DNA from: JABMQB01 sp963666575 | Lineage (GTDB): Bacteria; Bacteroidota; Bacteroidia; Bacteroidales; Prolixibacteraceae | Direction: 5' to 3' | Assembly: GCA_963666575.2 (NCBI GenBank) | Contig: CAXXYG010000023.1 | Location: 1-64,000 of the forward strand | DNA: 64,000 bases | Part shown: piece by piece, positions 34,931 through 43,138 of the stretch | How the letters are laid out: every line of letters begins with the position of its first letter | Numbering within the stretch: position 1 is the stretch's first letter | Translations under genes and position numbers: made by a program | The notes under the pieces: model-generated | Databases searched by the model: none | The model's input: the letters and a program-made list of their open reading frames with translations, nothing else | Told to the model about the DNA's origin: nothing

Positions 34931-35302
34931 TTAACTTTCTTCTTCTATTTTAGTAATTTTTGCGTCAGCCCAGAGGCTTTCCAAGCTATAAAACTCTCGT
35001 GCTTCTTTTTGAAAAATATGGACTAATATATCACCGTAATCCAATAATATCCAAAGGTTATTTTGAAAGCCTTCTTTGTGTAAGGCTGCATCTCCCGTAA
35101 GTTCTTTAACTGTATCTTCAACTGAATTGGCAACTGCAACTGCATGCCTTCCTGATGTTCCGTTACAAATTATATAATAACTGCATTCGCTGTGGTTTAT
35201 TGTTTTAAGGTCAATTATTGCTATCTCTTTTCCTTTAATGTTTTGAATTCCTGCAATAATTGCATTTAATGTGATTTCTGTCGCGTCAAGTTTTTTTGCC
35301 AT
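34931..35302 (-). CDS. rsfS: Ribosomal silencing factor RsfS
   Basis: 123 residues of the Iojap/RsfS family: IAIIDLKTINHSECSYYIIC, ADDV-type NSVEDTVKEL and the signature LLDYGDILVHIFQKEAREFY with SLESLWADA. It binds ribosomal protein uL14 and blocks subunit joining in stationary phase. It is the first gene of the operon that continues through ftsH to the phospholipid genes. Confidence 0.95.
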   Translation of the reverse strand: MAKKLDATEITLNAIIAGIQNIKGKEIAIIDLKTINHSECSYYIICNGTSGRHAVAVANSVEDTVKELTGDAALHKEGFQNNLWILLDYGDILVHIFQKEAREFYSLESLWADAKITKIEEES

Positions 35303-35320
35303 ATAATACTATTAGAAATA

Positions 35321-35328
35321 CAAAGATA
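35321..35328 (-). promoter_or_regulatory. TAnnTTTG promoter box of the rsfS-ftsH operon
   Basis: TATCTTTG on the minus strand lies 18 bases before the rsfS ATG. The -33 element is not clear. Confidence 0.4.
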
Positions 35329-35481
35329 ACCTTTTGAAACCTTTCAATTAACATCATTGGCCATTGATTTCAAAAAATGTTTTATGTTTCAATTAACCTT
35401 TATTCGTTTGTTTTTCAAATATAAACCGTTTTTCAAAAAAATAGTTTAGATTTATTTATAAATAAAACAATTAACAACCTT

Positions 35482-36219
35482 ATGTTCGGTAAAAACATAA
35501 TTCGGCTAGATGAGACTGATTCTACCAACAACTATGCCAGAAGAACCTTAGTACCAATAACGTCAGTTGAAGGTACTGTCGTTTTGGCACAATACCAAAA
35601 AAGTGGGAGAGGGCACCATACTAATGTATGGGAAAGTGCACGAGGCAAAAATTTAACCTTTACACTAATTCTTGAACCAAAATTCCTGGTTCCTTCCAGG
35701 CAATTTTTATTATCGCAGGTTGTTTCGCTGGGTATAGCCGATTTTATATCAGATAATTATAAGGGAGTTTCGGTGAAATGGCCTAACGATATTTATGTGG
35801 GTGATAAAAAAATTGGCGGTGTATTGATTGAAACAAATATTAAAGGAAGCACACTTGCATTGTCATATGTAGGCATTGGGATTAATATTAATCAGGAAGA
35901 ATATATAAGCGATGCACCAAATCCGGTTTCATTAAAAAATCTGACCAAAACTAATTTTGATATTGATACTTGTTTAGAGCAGGTTCTTCTTAAAATTCAC
36001 AACTGGTATCGGCAACTAAGAGCAGGGAGTTTTGAATATATTAATTCACAATACCGTTTAAGGATGTTCAGGGCAGGTAAATGGGCACAGTATAAAATAG
36101 GAGAAAAAATTGTGGAAGGTAAAATTACCGGTATTGATGAATATGGAAGGTTAGCACTTAAAACCCGTGTAAATGAGCAATTTTATTTTCAGTTTAAAGA
36201 GATTGAATATATTATTTGA
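35482..36219 (+). CDS. birA: Biotin-[acetyl-CoA-carboxylase] ligase (no HTH domain)
   Basis: 245 residues: the BPL catalytic domain (ETDSTNNYAR, QKSGRGHHTNVW loop, VKWPNDIYVGDKKIGGVLIE, YVGIGININ) and the small C-terminal domain (IVEGKITGIDEYGRL). No N-terminal HTH, so it is a group I enzyme that biotinylates carboxylases without repressing genes. The stop abuts that of the convergent SRPBCC gene with no base between. Confidence 0.95.
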   Translation: MFGKNIIRLDETDSTNNYARRTLVPITSVEGTVVLAQYQKSGRGHHTNVWESARGKNLTFTLILEPKFLVPSRQFLLSQVVSLGIADFISDNYKGVSVKWPNDIYVGDKKIGGVLIETNIKGSTLALSYVGIGININQEEYISDAPNPVSLKNLTKTNFDIDTCLEQVLLKIHNWYRQLRAGSFEYINSQYRLRMFRAGKWAQYKIGEKIVEGKITGIDEYGRLALKTRVNEQFYFQFKEIEYII

Positions 36220-36669
36220 TTATTTGTATGGGAGCCTGGCAATCATATCTGCCAAATTATTAATGCCTTCGTCCAATTTTTTGCCAGCCATCATTTTTAT
36301 CATCATACTCATGTCGGCGTGAAGTGTTAGCCTGATTTTTGACTTAAGCTCCTCAACAGGAAGAATTTGAATCCACAATGTTATTGAAAGTGGCATATTT
36401 CCCAAACTTTCAATTTTGACAGATTTATTGGGTGTTCGATTAACAATCTGTAATTTTGCATTTCCAAGCCCTGAAATTTTAAAATTACAAGAATCTTTAT
36501 CGGAATGAAAATCAGTTATTTTAATCTGTGGAATTTGTTCCGTAACATTATTTAAAAGCCCATCAGTTATATACGATGCTAAATTCTCAAAGTCAGAGAG
36601 GTAGTTAAAAATAATTTTGTCACTATGGTCAACAAATTTTACATCGCTTGTATATTTACTTAAAGGCAT
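36220..36669 (-). CDS. SRPBCC-fold hypothetical protein
   Basis: 149 residues with the pattern of START/SRPBCC ligand-binding proteins: an N-terminal strand and short helix (IIFNYLSDFENLASY), alternating strands (KDSCNFKISGLGNAKLQIV) and a long C-terminal helix (MMIKMMAGKKLDEGINNLAD). No catalytic motif. It follows pyrE with a hairpin between, so it may be separately expressed. The ligand is unknown; the protein probably binds a hydrophobic molecule in the cytoplasm. Confidence 0.7.
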   Translation of the reverse strand: MPLSKYTSDVKFVDHSDKIIFNYLSDFENLASYITDGLLNNVTEQIPQIKITDFHSDKDSCNFKISGLGNAKLQIVNRTPNKSVKIESLGNMPLSITLWIQILPVEELKSKIRLTLHADMSMMIKMMAGKKLDEGINNLADMIARLPYK

Positions 36670-36693
36670 AATCGATTTTACTGGTAAAAATAA

Positions 36694-36709
36694 TCCCGCA
36701 TATGCGGGA
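36694..36709 (-). terminator. Short hairpin after pyrE
   Basis: CCCGCATATGCGGG (36695-36708) is a perfect palindrome with flanking A-T, and the minus strand runs on as TTATTTTT. It may terminate or attenuate the pyrE transcript before the SRPBCC gene. Confidence 0.5.
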
Positions 36710-36738
36710 CTATTTAAAGGATTTATATTTTATAATAA

Positions 36739-37371
36739 TTATTTTCCCCAACTGGCAGGATCTTCTCTCCAGCTTTTTAAATGCTCAACTTCTTCTTCAG
36801 TAATATCGCCTGTTTCCAATGCAAGGTCAATCAACATTTGGTAACGGCTTAGCGATGTGAGTTCCAGTTTTGCTTTTTTGAAATTTTCTTTTGCAAGTGG
36901 GAAGTTATAGGTAAAAATGGCAACCATTCCTAAAACATTGCCGCCAAAGTTACTTATAGCTTCAGCAGCTTTAAGGCTGCTAGTTCCAGTCGAAACAAGG
37001 TCTTCAATAACGACCACTTTTTGGTTTGGCCGTAAATCACCCTCAACAAGGTTTTCTAATCCATGCCCTTTGGGTTTTGCCCGAACGTAAATAAATGGTA
37101 AACCCAATACTTCAGCTACTAATGCCCCAATAGCAATGGCACCTGTTGCAACGCCCGCAATTACTTCAACATCAGGATACTTATCTTTAATTACTTCAAT
37201 AAATTTGTTACGTATATATGCCCTTGTTTCAGGGTATGATAAAATTTTCCGGTTATCACAATAAATAGGAGCTTTCCATCCCGATGCCCATGTAAATGGA
37301 TTTGAAGGTTGGAATTTTATTGTGTTAATTTGTATTAGCTTTTTTGCTACTTCTCTTTCTCTGGATTCCAT
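36739..37371 (-). CDS. pyrE: Orotate phosphoribosyltransferase
   Basis: The start at 37371 (MESREREVAKKLIQ) gives 210 residues; an upstream start would add an unlikely 20-residue extension. It has the OPRTase pattern IKFQPSNPFTWASGWKAPIY, VATGAIAIGALVAE, YVRAKPKGHG and the PRPP-binding loop VVVIEDLVSTGTSS. It makes OMP from orotate and PRPP in pyrimidine synthesis. It is divergent from the NUDIX gene. Confidence 0.96.
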   Translation of the reverse strand: MESREREVAKKLIQINTIKFQPSNPFTWASGWKAPIYCDNRKILSYPETRAYIRNKFIEVIKDKYPDVEVIAGVATGAIAIGALVAEVLGLPFIYVRAKPKGHGLENLVEGDLRPNQKVVVIEDLVSTGTSSLKAAEAISNFGGNVLGMVAIFTYNFPLAKENFKKAKLELTSLSRYQMLIDLALETGDITEEEVEHLKSWREDPASWGK

Positions 37372-37399
37372 ATTAAAAATTGTTAATCTTAATTGAATA

Positions 37400-37407
37400 C
37401 AAATGTA
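37400..37407 (-). promoter_or_regulatory. TAnnTTTG promoter box of pyrE
   Basis: TACATTTG on the minus strand, 28 bases before the pyrE ATG. It overlaps the start codon of the divergent NUDIX gene. Confidence 0.35.
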
Positions 37408-38020
37408 TAAAGTTTTTTTTAAAGATAACATGATAACAATTGCCTCAGAAATGCCTGTAAAATCTGATGGTGTTGATTTCCAGGCGATTGGGCGCCATCA
37501 AATGCAAAATGTTTTACCATTGGTTAAACATTTCTTAATGAATCCAAAAATTGACCTTTTTATTAAGAGTGAAATTCCGGATAAAATTTGGGATGTTTTG
37601 GTAAAGGGATTTACAATTATAGAAGCTGCCGGAGGAACAGTCTTTCAAGGTGAACGGTTATTGGTTATCAAAAGGCTGGGGAAATGGGACTTGCCAAAAG
37701 GTAAGATTGAAACAGGTGAATTGCCTGAACATGCTGCTATTCGCGAAGTACAAGAAGAAACAGGAATTTCTCAACTCAAAATTATTAAAAGGCTCCCCGA
37801 TACCTGGCATATTTATAAATCGCCATACCAAAAAAATGAAAATAACTGGATACTCAAAAAAACATATTGGTACCAGATGGATTATTCGGGAAATGAAAAA
37901 TTAGTTCCTCAAACAGCCGAAGATATTGTAGAAGTTATTTGGGTGCCGATAAATGAATTAAAAAGGATTAAAAAAAATACCTATGCCAGCCTGTTGCAAA
38001 TTTTTGCAATTTATGGCTGA
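37403..38020 (+). CDS. NUDIX hydrolase
   Basis: 205 residues. The N-terminal 70 residues (MYKVFFKDNMITIAS) form an extra domain seen in Bacteroidota members. The C-terminal NUDIX fold has the box GKIETGELPEHAAIREVQEE followed by TGI, matching Gx5Ex7REUXEExGU. LPKGKIETGE resembles diadenosine- or nucleotide-hydrolysing members, but the substrate is not predictable. The 3' end overlaps the convergent thioredoxin-fold gene by ten bases. Confidence 0.88.
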   Translation: MYKVFFKDNMITIASEMPVKSDGVDFQAIGRHQMQNVLPLVKHFLMNPKIDLFIKSEIPDKIWDVLVKGFTIIEAAGGTVFQGERLLVIKRLGKWDLPKGKIETGELPEHAAIREVQEETGISQLKIIKRLPDTWHIYKSPYQKNENNWILKKTYWYQMDYSGNEKLVPQTAEDIVEVIWVPINELKRIKKNTYASLLQIFAIYG

Positions 38021-39420
38021 TTCCGTAGATTGTTAATGTGTTCGTTTTTTAAGTAACCTGAAAAATATTGCTCAAATCCATCAAGTGGTGCTTTTGCCGG
38101 TGCTTGCAAAATAGTATGGTTTTTATCTAACAAAAAACAGGTAGGATACGATTTTATATTGAAGGTTTTAACCGTTTGTTTTTCAGAATCTTCAAATACT
38201 ATAGTTGCTGGAATGTTGTATTCGGCAAAAAAATCCTGACTATATTTAGTAGGTTGGTTTTTTTCAATCACAAAAATTGTAAGCTTGTCGCCAAATTTTT
38301 CGGTAATAGCCGAAATATATTTTAAATGTTCACGGCAAACCTGCATTTCAGCATCGCTAAAAATAATGTAGGTAGGTTTATCGGATGTATTGCTACATTG
38401 TTGGTTTTGTTGCAGGTCCTTTAGGCAAATTACCGGTGCCATAGTGCCAGGCATTAAATGTTTTAATTTAGTTTTTATGTTGGCTGCAATTATACCAATA
38501 CGTTTTTCAGGATTATTTTTAACAATAGGCGAATCCAACATTTTGAGTATTGAATTTTGTGGAAATTTGCCAGAATAAAATCCGTCGTGCAGAAATTTTA
38601 ACAACAAAAAGTTGGCCATCGAAGGTGCTAATTCATATTTTTCCTGAAAATGGTCACGGACAAATTTTGTGTTTGCTTCAAATACAGCATTTTTAAGGTC
38701 ACGCCCTTTTATTGAATTGGCTTCAAAATCGAGTTTGCCGGAAAAAACCCGATCGACTAAATCAATAAAAGCCGGCACATTTTCGAGGCGGGTATAAAAG
38801 TCTGATTTTTTAAAAATCAAGTTTTGTTTACTTAATTTAACTTCTGATTCTAAAATACGAAGTTTATAATCAAGTTGATCGGCAAAGAAAGGAGTGTGTG
38901 GCTTGGGGAATTTGTTCAAAATTAAAATTTTTACAGAATCCAGGTAGTTTGACAGCTGTTTAAAATAGAGTTGTGTAAAGTATTTGTCTGTCAGGAAATT
39001 AAATTCCTGTTCAAGGTTGATTATCTGTTTGTTAAGTTCGTTTTGTGAATTATTAATAATTTGAAGCCACAAACGTAACGGCTTAAAATAAGGATTTTTT
39101 TCTTCCGAAAATGTTTTATCCCTCAAAGCAGGCAATTTTAATTGAAGTGTTTGATTTGGTTCAATTATAAACATACCATAATAGATTCCAAATTCAGCAA
39201 AACAAAAATAGGTTTTATCAATATTTACTTCTTCTGAAAAAGAACCATCACTTTGAATTGTGATTTTAAACAGTTGGTTTGAAATTTTAGAAATGGGATC
39301 GTTATAGGTATAGAATTTAATAGTCTTTCCGGCATAATTAGGTTCAAATCCTTCTATTTTTGTGGCATTACCTTGTAAGAAGAGAAGGAAAAAAAACAGA
39401 AAAGTTATTGTCTTTATCAT
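38011..39420 (-). CDS. Exported thioredoxin-fold protein without CXXC
   Basis: The start at 39420 (MIKTITFLFFFLLFLQGNAT) gives a clear signal peptide. Residues 20-300 are a beta then helical region like the N-terminal part of Bacteroidota TlpA-type proteins, and the last 140 residues form a thioredoxin fold with cis-proline (IKSYPTCFLLD). At the active site the sequence is SDAEMQVCREH, so only the second cysteine of CXXC remains. A classical disulfide reductase mechanism is therefore unlikely; chaperone, peroxide or mixed-disulfide roles are possible. It is 13 bases after coaD on the same strand. Confidence 0.75.
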   Translation of the reverse strand: MIKTITFLFFFLLFLQGNATKIEGFEPNYAGKTIKFYTYNDPISKISNQLFKITIQSDGSFSEEVNIDKTYFCFAEFGIYYGMFIIEPNQTLQLKLPALRDKTFSEEKNPYFKPLRLWLQIINNSQNELNKQIINLEQEFNFLTDKYFTQLYFKQLSNYLDSVKILILNKFPKPHTPFFADQLDYKLRILESEVKLSKQNLIFKKSDFYTRLENVPAFIDLVDRVFSGKLDFEANSIKGRDLKNAVFEANTKFVRDHFQEKYELAPSMANFLLLKFLHDGFYSGKFPQNSILKMLDSPIVKNNPEKRIGIIAANIKTKLKHLMPGTMAPVICLKDLQQNQQCSNTSDKPTYIIFSDAEMQVCREHLKYISAITEKFGDKLTIFVIEKNQPTKYSQDFFAEYNIPATIVFEDSEKQTVKTFNIKSYPTCFLLDKNHTILQAPAKAPLDGFEQYFSGYLKNEHINNLRNQP

Positions 39421-39433
39421 ATACTGTGTCCCC

Positions 39434-39907
39434 TTAAATCTTAAATTCACTAATATTTAAACTTTTAGGGAGGAACATACTGGCATCGCCACCATGAAGA
39501 ATTATGTCGCGGACAATTGATGAATTTACAGGTGTATGTTCCGGAATGGTCAACAGAAAAACGGTCTCAAGCTCGGAGTACATTTGTTTGTTAACTTGTG
39601 CTATGGCTCTTTCGTATTCAAAATCAGACGATGTACGTAACCCTCTGAGAATATATTTTGCATCAACCTTTTTACAAAAATCGACAGTAAGCCCTTCGTG
39701 TAATTCGACACTAATATTCTTATCATCCTTAAAAACTTCGTTGATCCATTTTACTCTTTTTTCAAGAGGGAAAAAAGGTTTTTTATTGGAATTGTAACCA
39801 ATCATTATGACAATTTTGTCAAACATAGACATTGCGCGCCTGACAATACTTTCGTGGCCTATAGTAAATGGGTCAAACGATCCCGGGAATATGGCATTTT
39901 TTTTCAT
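39434..39907 (-). CDS. coaD: Phosphopantetheine adenylyltransferase
   Basis: 157 residues with all CoaD motifs: GSFDPFTIGHESIVRRA (the TxGH nucleotidyl-transfer motif), ILRGLRTSSDFEYE and the C-terminal NSSIVRDI. It makes dephospho-CoA from phosphopantetheine and ATP in CoA synthesis. It heads a two-gene unit with the exported thioredoxin-fold gene. Confidence 0.97.
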   Translation of the reverse strand: MKKNAIFPGSFDPFTIGHESIVRRAMSMFDKIVIMIGYNSNKKPFFPLEKRVKWINEVFKDDKNISVELHEGLTVDFCKKVDAKYILRGLRTSSDFEYERAIAQVNKQMYSELETVFLLTIPEHTPVNSSIVRDIILHGGDASMFLPKSLNISEFKI

Positions 39908-39971
39908 CTAACTATTTTTTTGATGCTTAAGATGTTTTTGTTTTAGCAGTAAAAACGTGTAAAAATAATAA

Positions 39972-42191
39972 TTAGTTTATCACTTTTGCTTTATTTGCAT
40001 TTACAAAAAGGATATTACCCAAATCATTGTAGCTATCAACAAATTCATCGAGGTTTTGCAGCATATCAACATTAAAGCCAATTAGGGTAAGATCGGCATC
40101 GGCAGAATATTTCATAATTGCGTTTTTCCGTTGATCTGAATCGTATGGAACCATTGTTACATTCGAAGGGCTAATGGGCAAACGGCCTTGTTTTATTAGT
40201 TCCAGAAGTTTTACGCGTTCTTCATCCATCGTTTGTTTTGGGAAAAGCGCAAATATTTTTATAAATCCTTTTTTCCAGTCGGGATGGCCCAAAATAATGT
40301 AACCTAGTAAAATCATTAGGTTAGCATTTAAATAATCGTCGGGCCTAATCCAGATGTGAATTTCTTTTTTATAGCCAAAACTTTTATAGGAAGTATTTAA
40401 AACACAAATGTCGAAACCTGCTGAATCAACAATTTCATAATTGGCAACAATTTCTTTTAAATTATGCGGATCGGTACGTGAATATTCAAACAGAATTATA
40501 TTGTTTCCTTTGCCCGAAATTCCTGAAAGCTGCACAACCTGTGCAATAGCTGACGTATATGATGGTGAAATAATAGTGTCGAGGTAAACCCGGTTTTTAC
40601 TTCCATGCGACAATTGAATGAGCCTTGAAAGTACTTCTTTTGATTGTTGTGTGGTTTTTTCATTCAAAAATCCTTTTATGAAGTGGATATAGGTACCAAA
40701 CCCATATTTATACGAAAGCCACCTCATAATGTCAAAAGCCGACCGGCGTTTAAATGTGTCGCGCGAAATACAAACACCAAATGGCCGCCAGCTGGCATCT
40801 TTTTCTTCACGGTCAGCCCGTTGAAGAAAAACCTGTAATTGCCTGTTTAATTGGAACATCACACCTCTGAAAAGCTTATTGAGCCCATGTTTTTCCTTTT
40901 TTGTATTACTAATCATGTAATAAATAAGCCCCATAATTAATAAAGAGATAGCTGCATAAGGGGCATTCATTTTAAACATTAACCAAAATGAAAATAACGT
41001 TCCGATAAGCGAGATATACCAGTTTGATTTAAATGTTGGACGGTAGGCCGGGTCAGCTGCAAAATGTTCAAGTAGCGAAATCAGGCAAATGGCGGCATAG
41101 GTTACCATAAAAAACATGGAAATTATTTGCGCTACAAAGTTGACATCTCCAACAAATACAAAAATAAAAGCGATAGCAACAGTTATTAACGAACCATTGA
41201 CTGGTTCGTTATTCGATTTTTTCCCTTTAGCAAACCATGAGTTGATACGCTTTTCCGGAAAAATATCATCGAAACCAATTGCTTGAAGCGTACGAGGGGC
41301 AACCATAATTGATCCCAGAGCCGAACTTAACGCTGCTGCACCGAGTCCTATTGGAATAATTGGCCCCCAAATAGCGATTTTACTCATTATTAACTGGTCA
41401 CTGACCATGTCTTCGGGCGAAGCCGAAAGTGTGAATTTAAAAGCAATGGCGATATAAACGAACATACCAACTACTGTTGCCCAAAGAGTTCCTCTGGGAA
41501 TGGATTTTTTAGGGTCTTTTAAATCGCCTGACAAACCTAATCCTGCCGCCAATCCTGTAAACGCCGGAAAAATAATAGTAAAAACAAAAAAGTAATTTTC
41601 AGGTTGGGCAACATGTTTATGAAAGTTTACTTCTTCAGGTTTTAAGGGCGAATCGCCCATAAAAAACATAACCAGCGATGCTAAAAGGATAATTACCACA
41701 ACGTATAGTGCGTTCATTCCAAGGTCGGCGCCTTTGAGTAAAATCAGAGCCGAAAGTATAATCATTGTAGGGATTGTAATAAAACGCCGATCGGTAATTG
41801 TAAAATCGAAATTGGTTGAAAGGTAGGTCGTTACAGGCTCGAATGCTTCCCCGAAAGCGATTACATAAAAAGCAACACTTATGGCCTGCGAAAGGTAAAG
41901 TGCAATACCTATAGCTCCGCCTACATTAAGCCCAAAAGAGCGCGATATAATGTAATAAGCACCACCTCCCTGTACCCGCTGATTGGTCGCAATTTCAGCA
42001 ACTGCAAATGCAGTAGGTATAGTAACAACATGTCCCAGAATAATAATACCGATAACACCATAAAACCCAACCTGCCCTACTGCCCATCCAAATCGTAAAA
42101 ATAAAATGGCACCTAAAATAGTGGATAGGGCGGTTAAAAATACCGGCATGGTACCAAACTTTGCATTGGTGTTAACCAACGATTTTGCCAT
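39972..42191 (-). CDS. APC-superfamily transporter of the SLC12 (cation-chloride cotransporter) type
   Basis: 739 residues: about twelve membrane helices in the first 430 with the family start TILGAILFLRFGWAVGQVG and ATNQRVQGGGAYYIISRSFG, then a cytoplasmic C-terminal domain of about 300 residues that resembles the SLC12 C-terminal or a double universal-stress-like fold (DADLTLIGFNVDML near the end). Family knowledge: bacterial homologues of Na-K-Cl cotransporters move amino acids or inorganic ions. The substrate cannot be fixed. It is a single gene. A TAACTTTG box lies only 17 bases before its start. Confidence 0.88.
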   Translation of the reverse strand: MAKSLVNTNAKFGTMPVFLTALSTILGAILFLRFGWAVGQVGFYGVIGIIILGHVVTIPTAFAVAEIATNQRVQGGGAYYIISRSFGLNVGGAIGIALYLSQAISVAFYVIAFGEAFEPVTTYLSTNFDFTITDRRFITIPTMIILSALILLKGADLGMNALYVVVIILLASLVMFFMGDSPLKPEEVNFHKHVAQPENYFFVFTIIFPAFTGLAAGLGLSGDLKDPKKSIPRGTLWATVVGMFVYIAIAFKFTLSASPEDMVSDQLIMSKIAIWGPIIPIGLGAAALSSALGSIMVAPRTLQAIGFDDIFPEKRINSWFAKGKKSNNEPVNGSLITVAIAFIFVFVGDVNFVAQIISMFFMVTYAAICLISLLEHFAADPAYRPTFKSNWYISLIGTLFSFWLMFKMNAPYAAISLLIMGLIYYMISNTKKEKHGLNKLFRGVMFQLNRQLQVFLQRADREEKDASWRPFGVCISRDTFKRRSAFDIMRWLSYKYGFGTYIHFIKGFLNEKTTQQSKEVLSRLIQLSHGSKNRVYLDTIISPSYTSAIAQVVQLSGISGKGNNIILFEYSRTDPHNLKEIVANYEIVDSAGFDICVLNTSYKSFGYKKEIHIWIRPDDYLNANLMILLGYIILGHPDWKKGFIKIFALFPKQTMDEERVKLLELIKQGRLPISPSNVTMVPYDSDQRKNAIMKYSADADLTLIGFNVDMLQNLDEFVDSYNDLGNILFVNANKAKVIN

Positions 42192-42352
42192 AATGAAGAG
42201 TTTTAACCAAAGTTAGTGGATGAAGATAAAAATAAAAAAGCAAAGTAGTAAATTTAAAAAAGGATTAATAAGACTGTTAAACTAGGGAAAAAAACCGATA
42301 TTTACGACTGAATTTAAAATGGATTAAAATATTAGCCAATCATAAAAGTTTA

Positions 42353-42360
42353 TATGTTTG
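42353..42360 (+). promoter_or_regulatory. TAnnTTTG promoter box of the glycosyltransferase unit
   Basis: TATGTTTG lies 48 bases before the glycosyltransferase ATG at 42409. No matching -33 TTTG is seen. Confidence 0.4.
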
Positions 42361-42408
42361 GAGTCCTATATTATTTTATTTTTTAGGATAAAAAGTAATT
42401 AGTTTAAA

Positions 42409-43131
42409 ATGCAAAATCAAACCCTTTCAATAATTATCCCTGTTTATAACGAGGAAAAAACAATTCAACTGATTCTTGATAAGATCAGAGGAGTAGAATT
42501 AATTTCAGGCTTCTGTAAAGAGTTGGTGATTGTAAACGATTGTAGTACTGATAATTCGGTAGTAGTGATTCAGGATTATAAGAAACAAAATCCTGATTGT
42601 AATATTACTTTTTTTTCACAGGAACAGAATTTAGGTAAGGGTGCAGCTCTTCATCGAGGTATCGCTGAAGCTACCGGCGATTATATCGTTATTCAGGATG
42701 CCGACCTTGAATATAATCCAGAAGAATACAATGATTTGCTAAAACCTGTCATTGACGGATTTGCTGATGTAGTTTATGGCTCGCGGTTTATGGGAGGAAA
42801 TCCGCATCGAATATTGTTTTTTTGGCATTCGATAGGTAATAAATTGCTTACAACTGCTTCAAATATGTTTACCAACCTGAACCTTACCGACATGGAAACA
42901 TGTTATAAATTATTCAAGGCCGACATTATTAAATCACTGGATTTAAAAGAAAAACGATTTGGTTTTGAGCCTGAAGTAACAGCTAAAGTTTCGAGGGTGC
43001 CGGGAGTACGAATTTATGAAATTGGCATTTCATATTATGGAAGGACTTACGAAGAGGGAAAAAAAATTAGTGCCAAAGATGGATTCAGGGCTTTGTGGTG
43101 TGTTTTGAAATACAACCTGTTATCAAAATAG
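42409..43131 (+). CDS. Family 2 glycosyltransferase, DPM1/polyprenyl-phosphate type
   Basis: 240 residues, soluble: SIIIPVYNEEKTIQLILDKI at the nucleotide site, ELVIVNDCSTDNS, NLGKGAALHRGI and the metal-site IQDADLEYNPEEY; GSRFMGGNPHR follows. This is the pattern of dolichyl/undecaprenyl-phosphate sugar synthases, which load a sugar on a lipid carrier for GT-C enzymes. The next gene, seven bases downstream, is such a membrane GT-C-like protein, so they probably work in series. Confidence 0.92.
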   Translation: MQNQTLSIIIPVYNEEKTIQLILDKIRGVELISGFCKELVIVNDCSTDNSVVVIQDYKKQNPDCNITFFSQEQNLGKGAALHRGIAEATGDYIVIQDADLEYNPEEYNDLLKPVIDGFADVVYGSRFMGGNPHRILFFWHSIGNKLLTTASNMFTNLNLTDMETCYKLFKADIIKSLDLKEKRFGFEPEVTAKVSRVPGVRIYEIGISYYGRTYEEGKKISAKDGFRALWCVLKYNLLSK

Positions 43132-43138
43132 AAATAGG

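Noticed and set aside
42208..42215. TAACTTTG box as promoter of the SLC12-like gene
   Set aside because: It is only 17 bases from the ATG and has no correctly spaced -33 TTTG; too weak to list as a feature.
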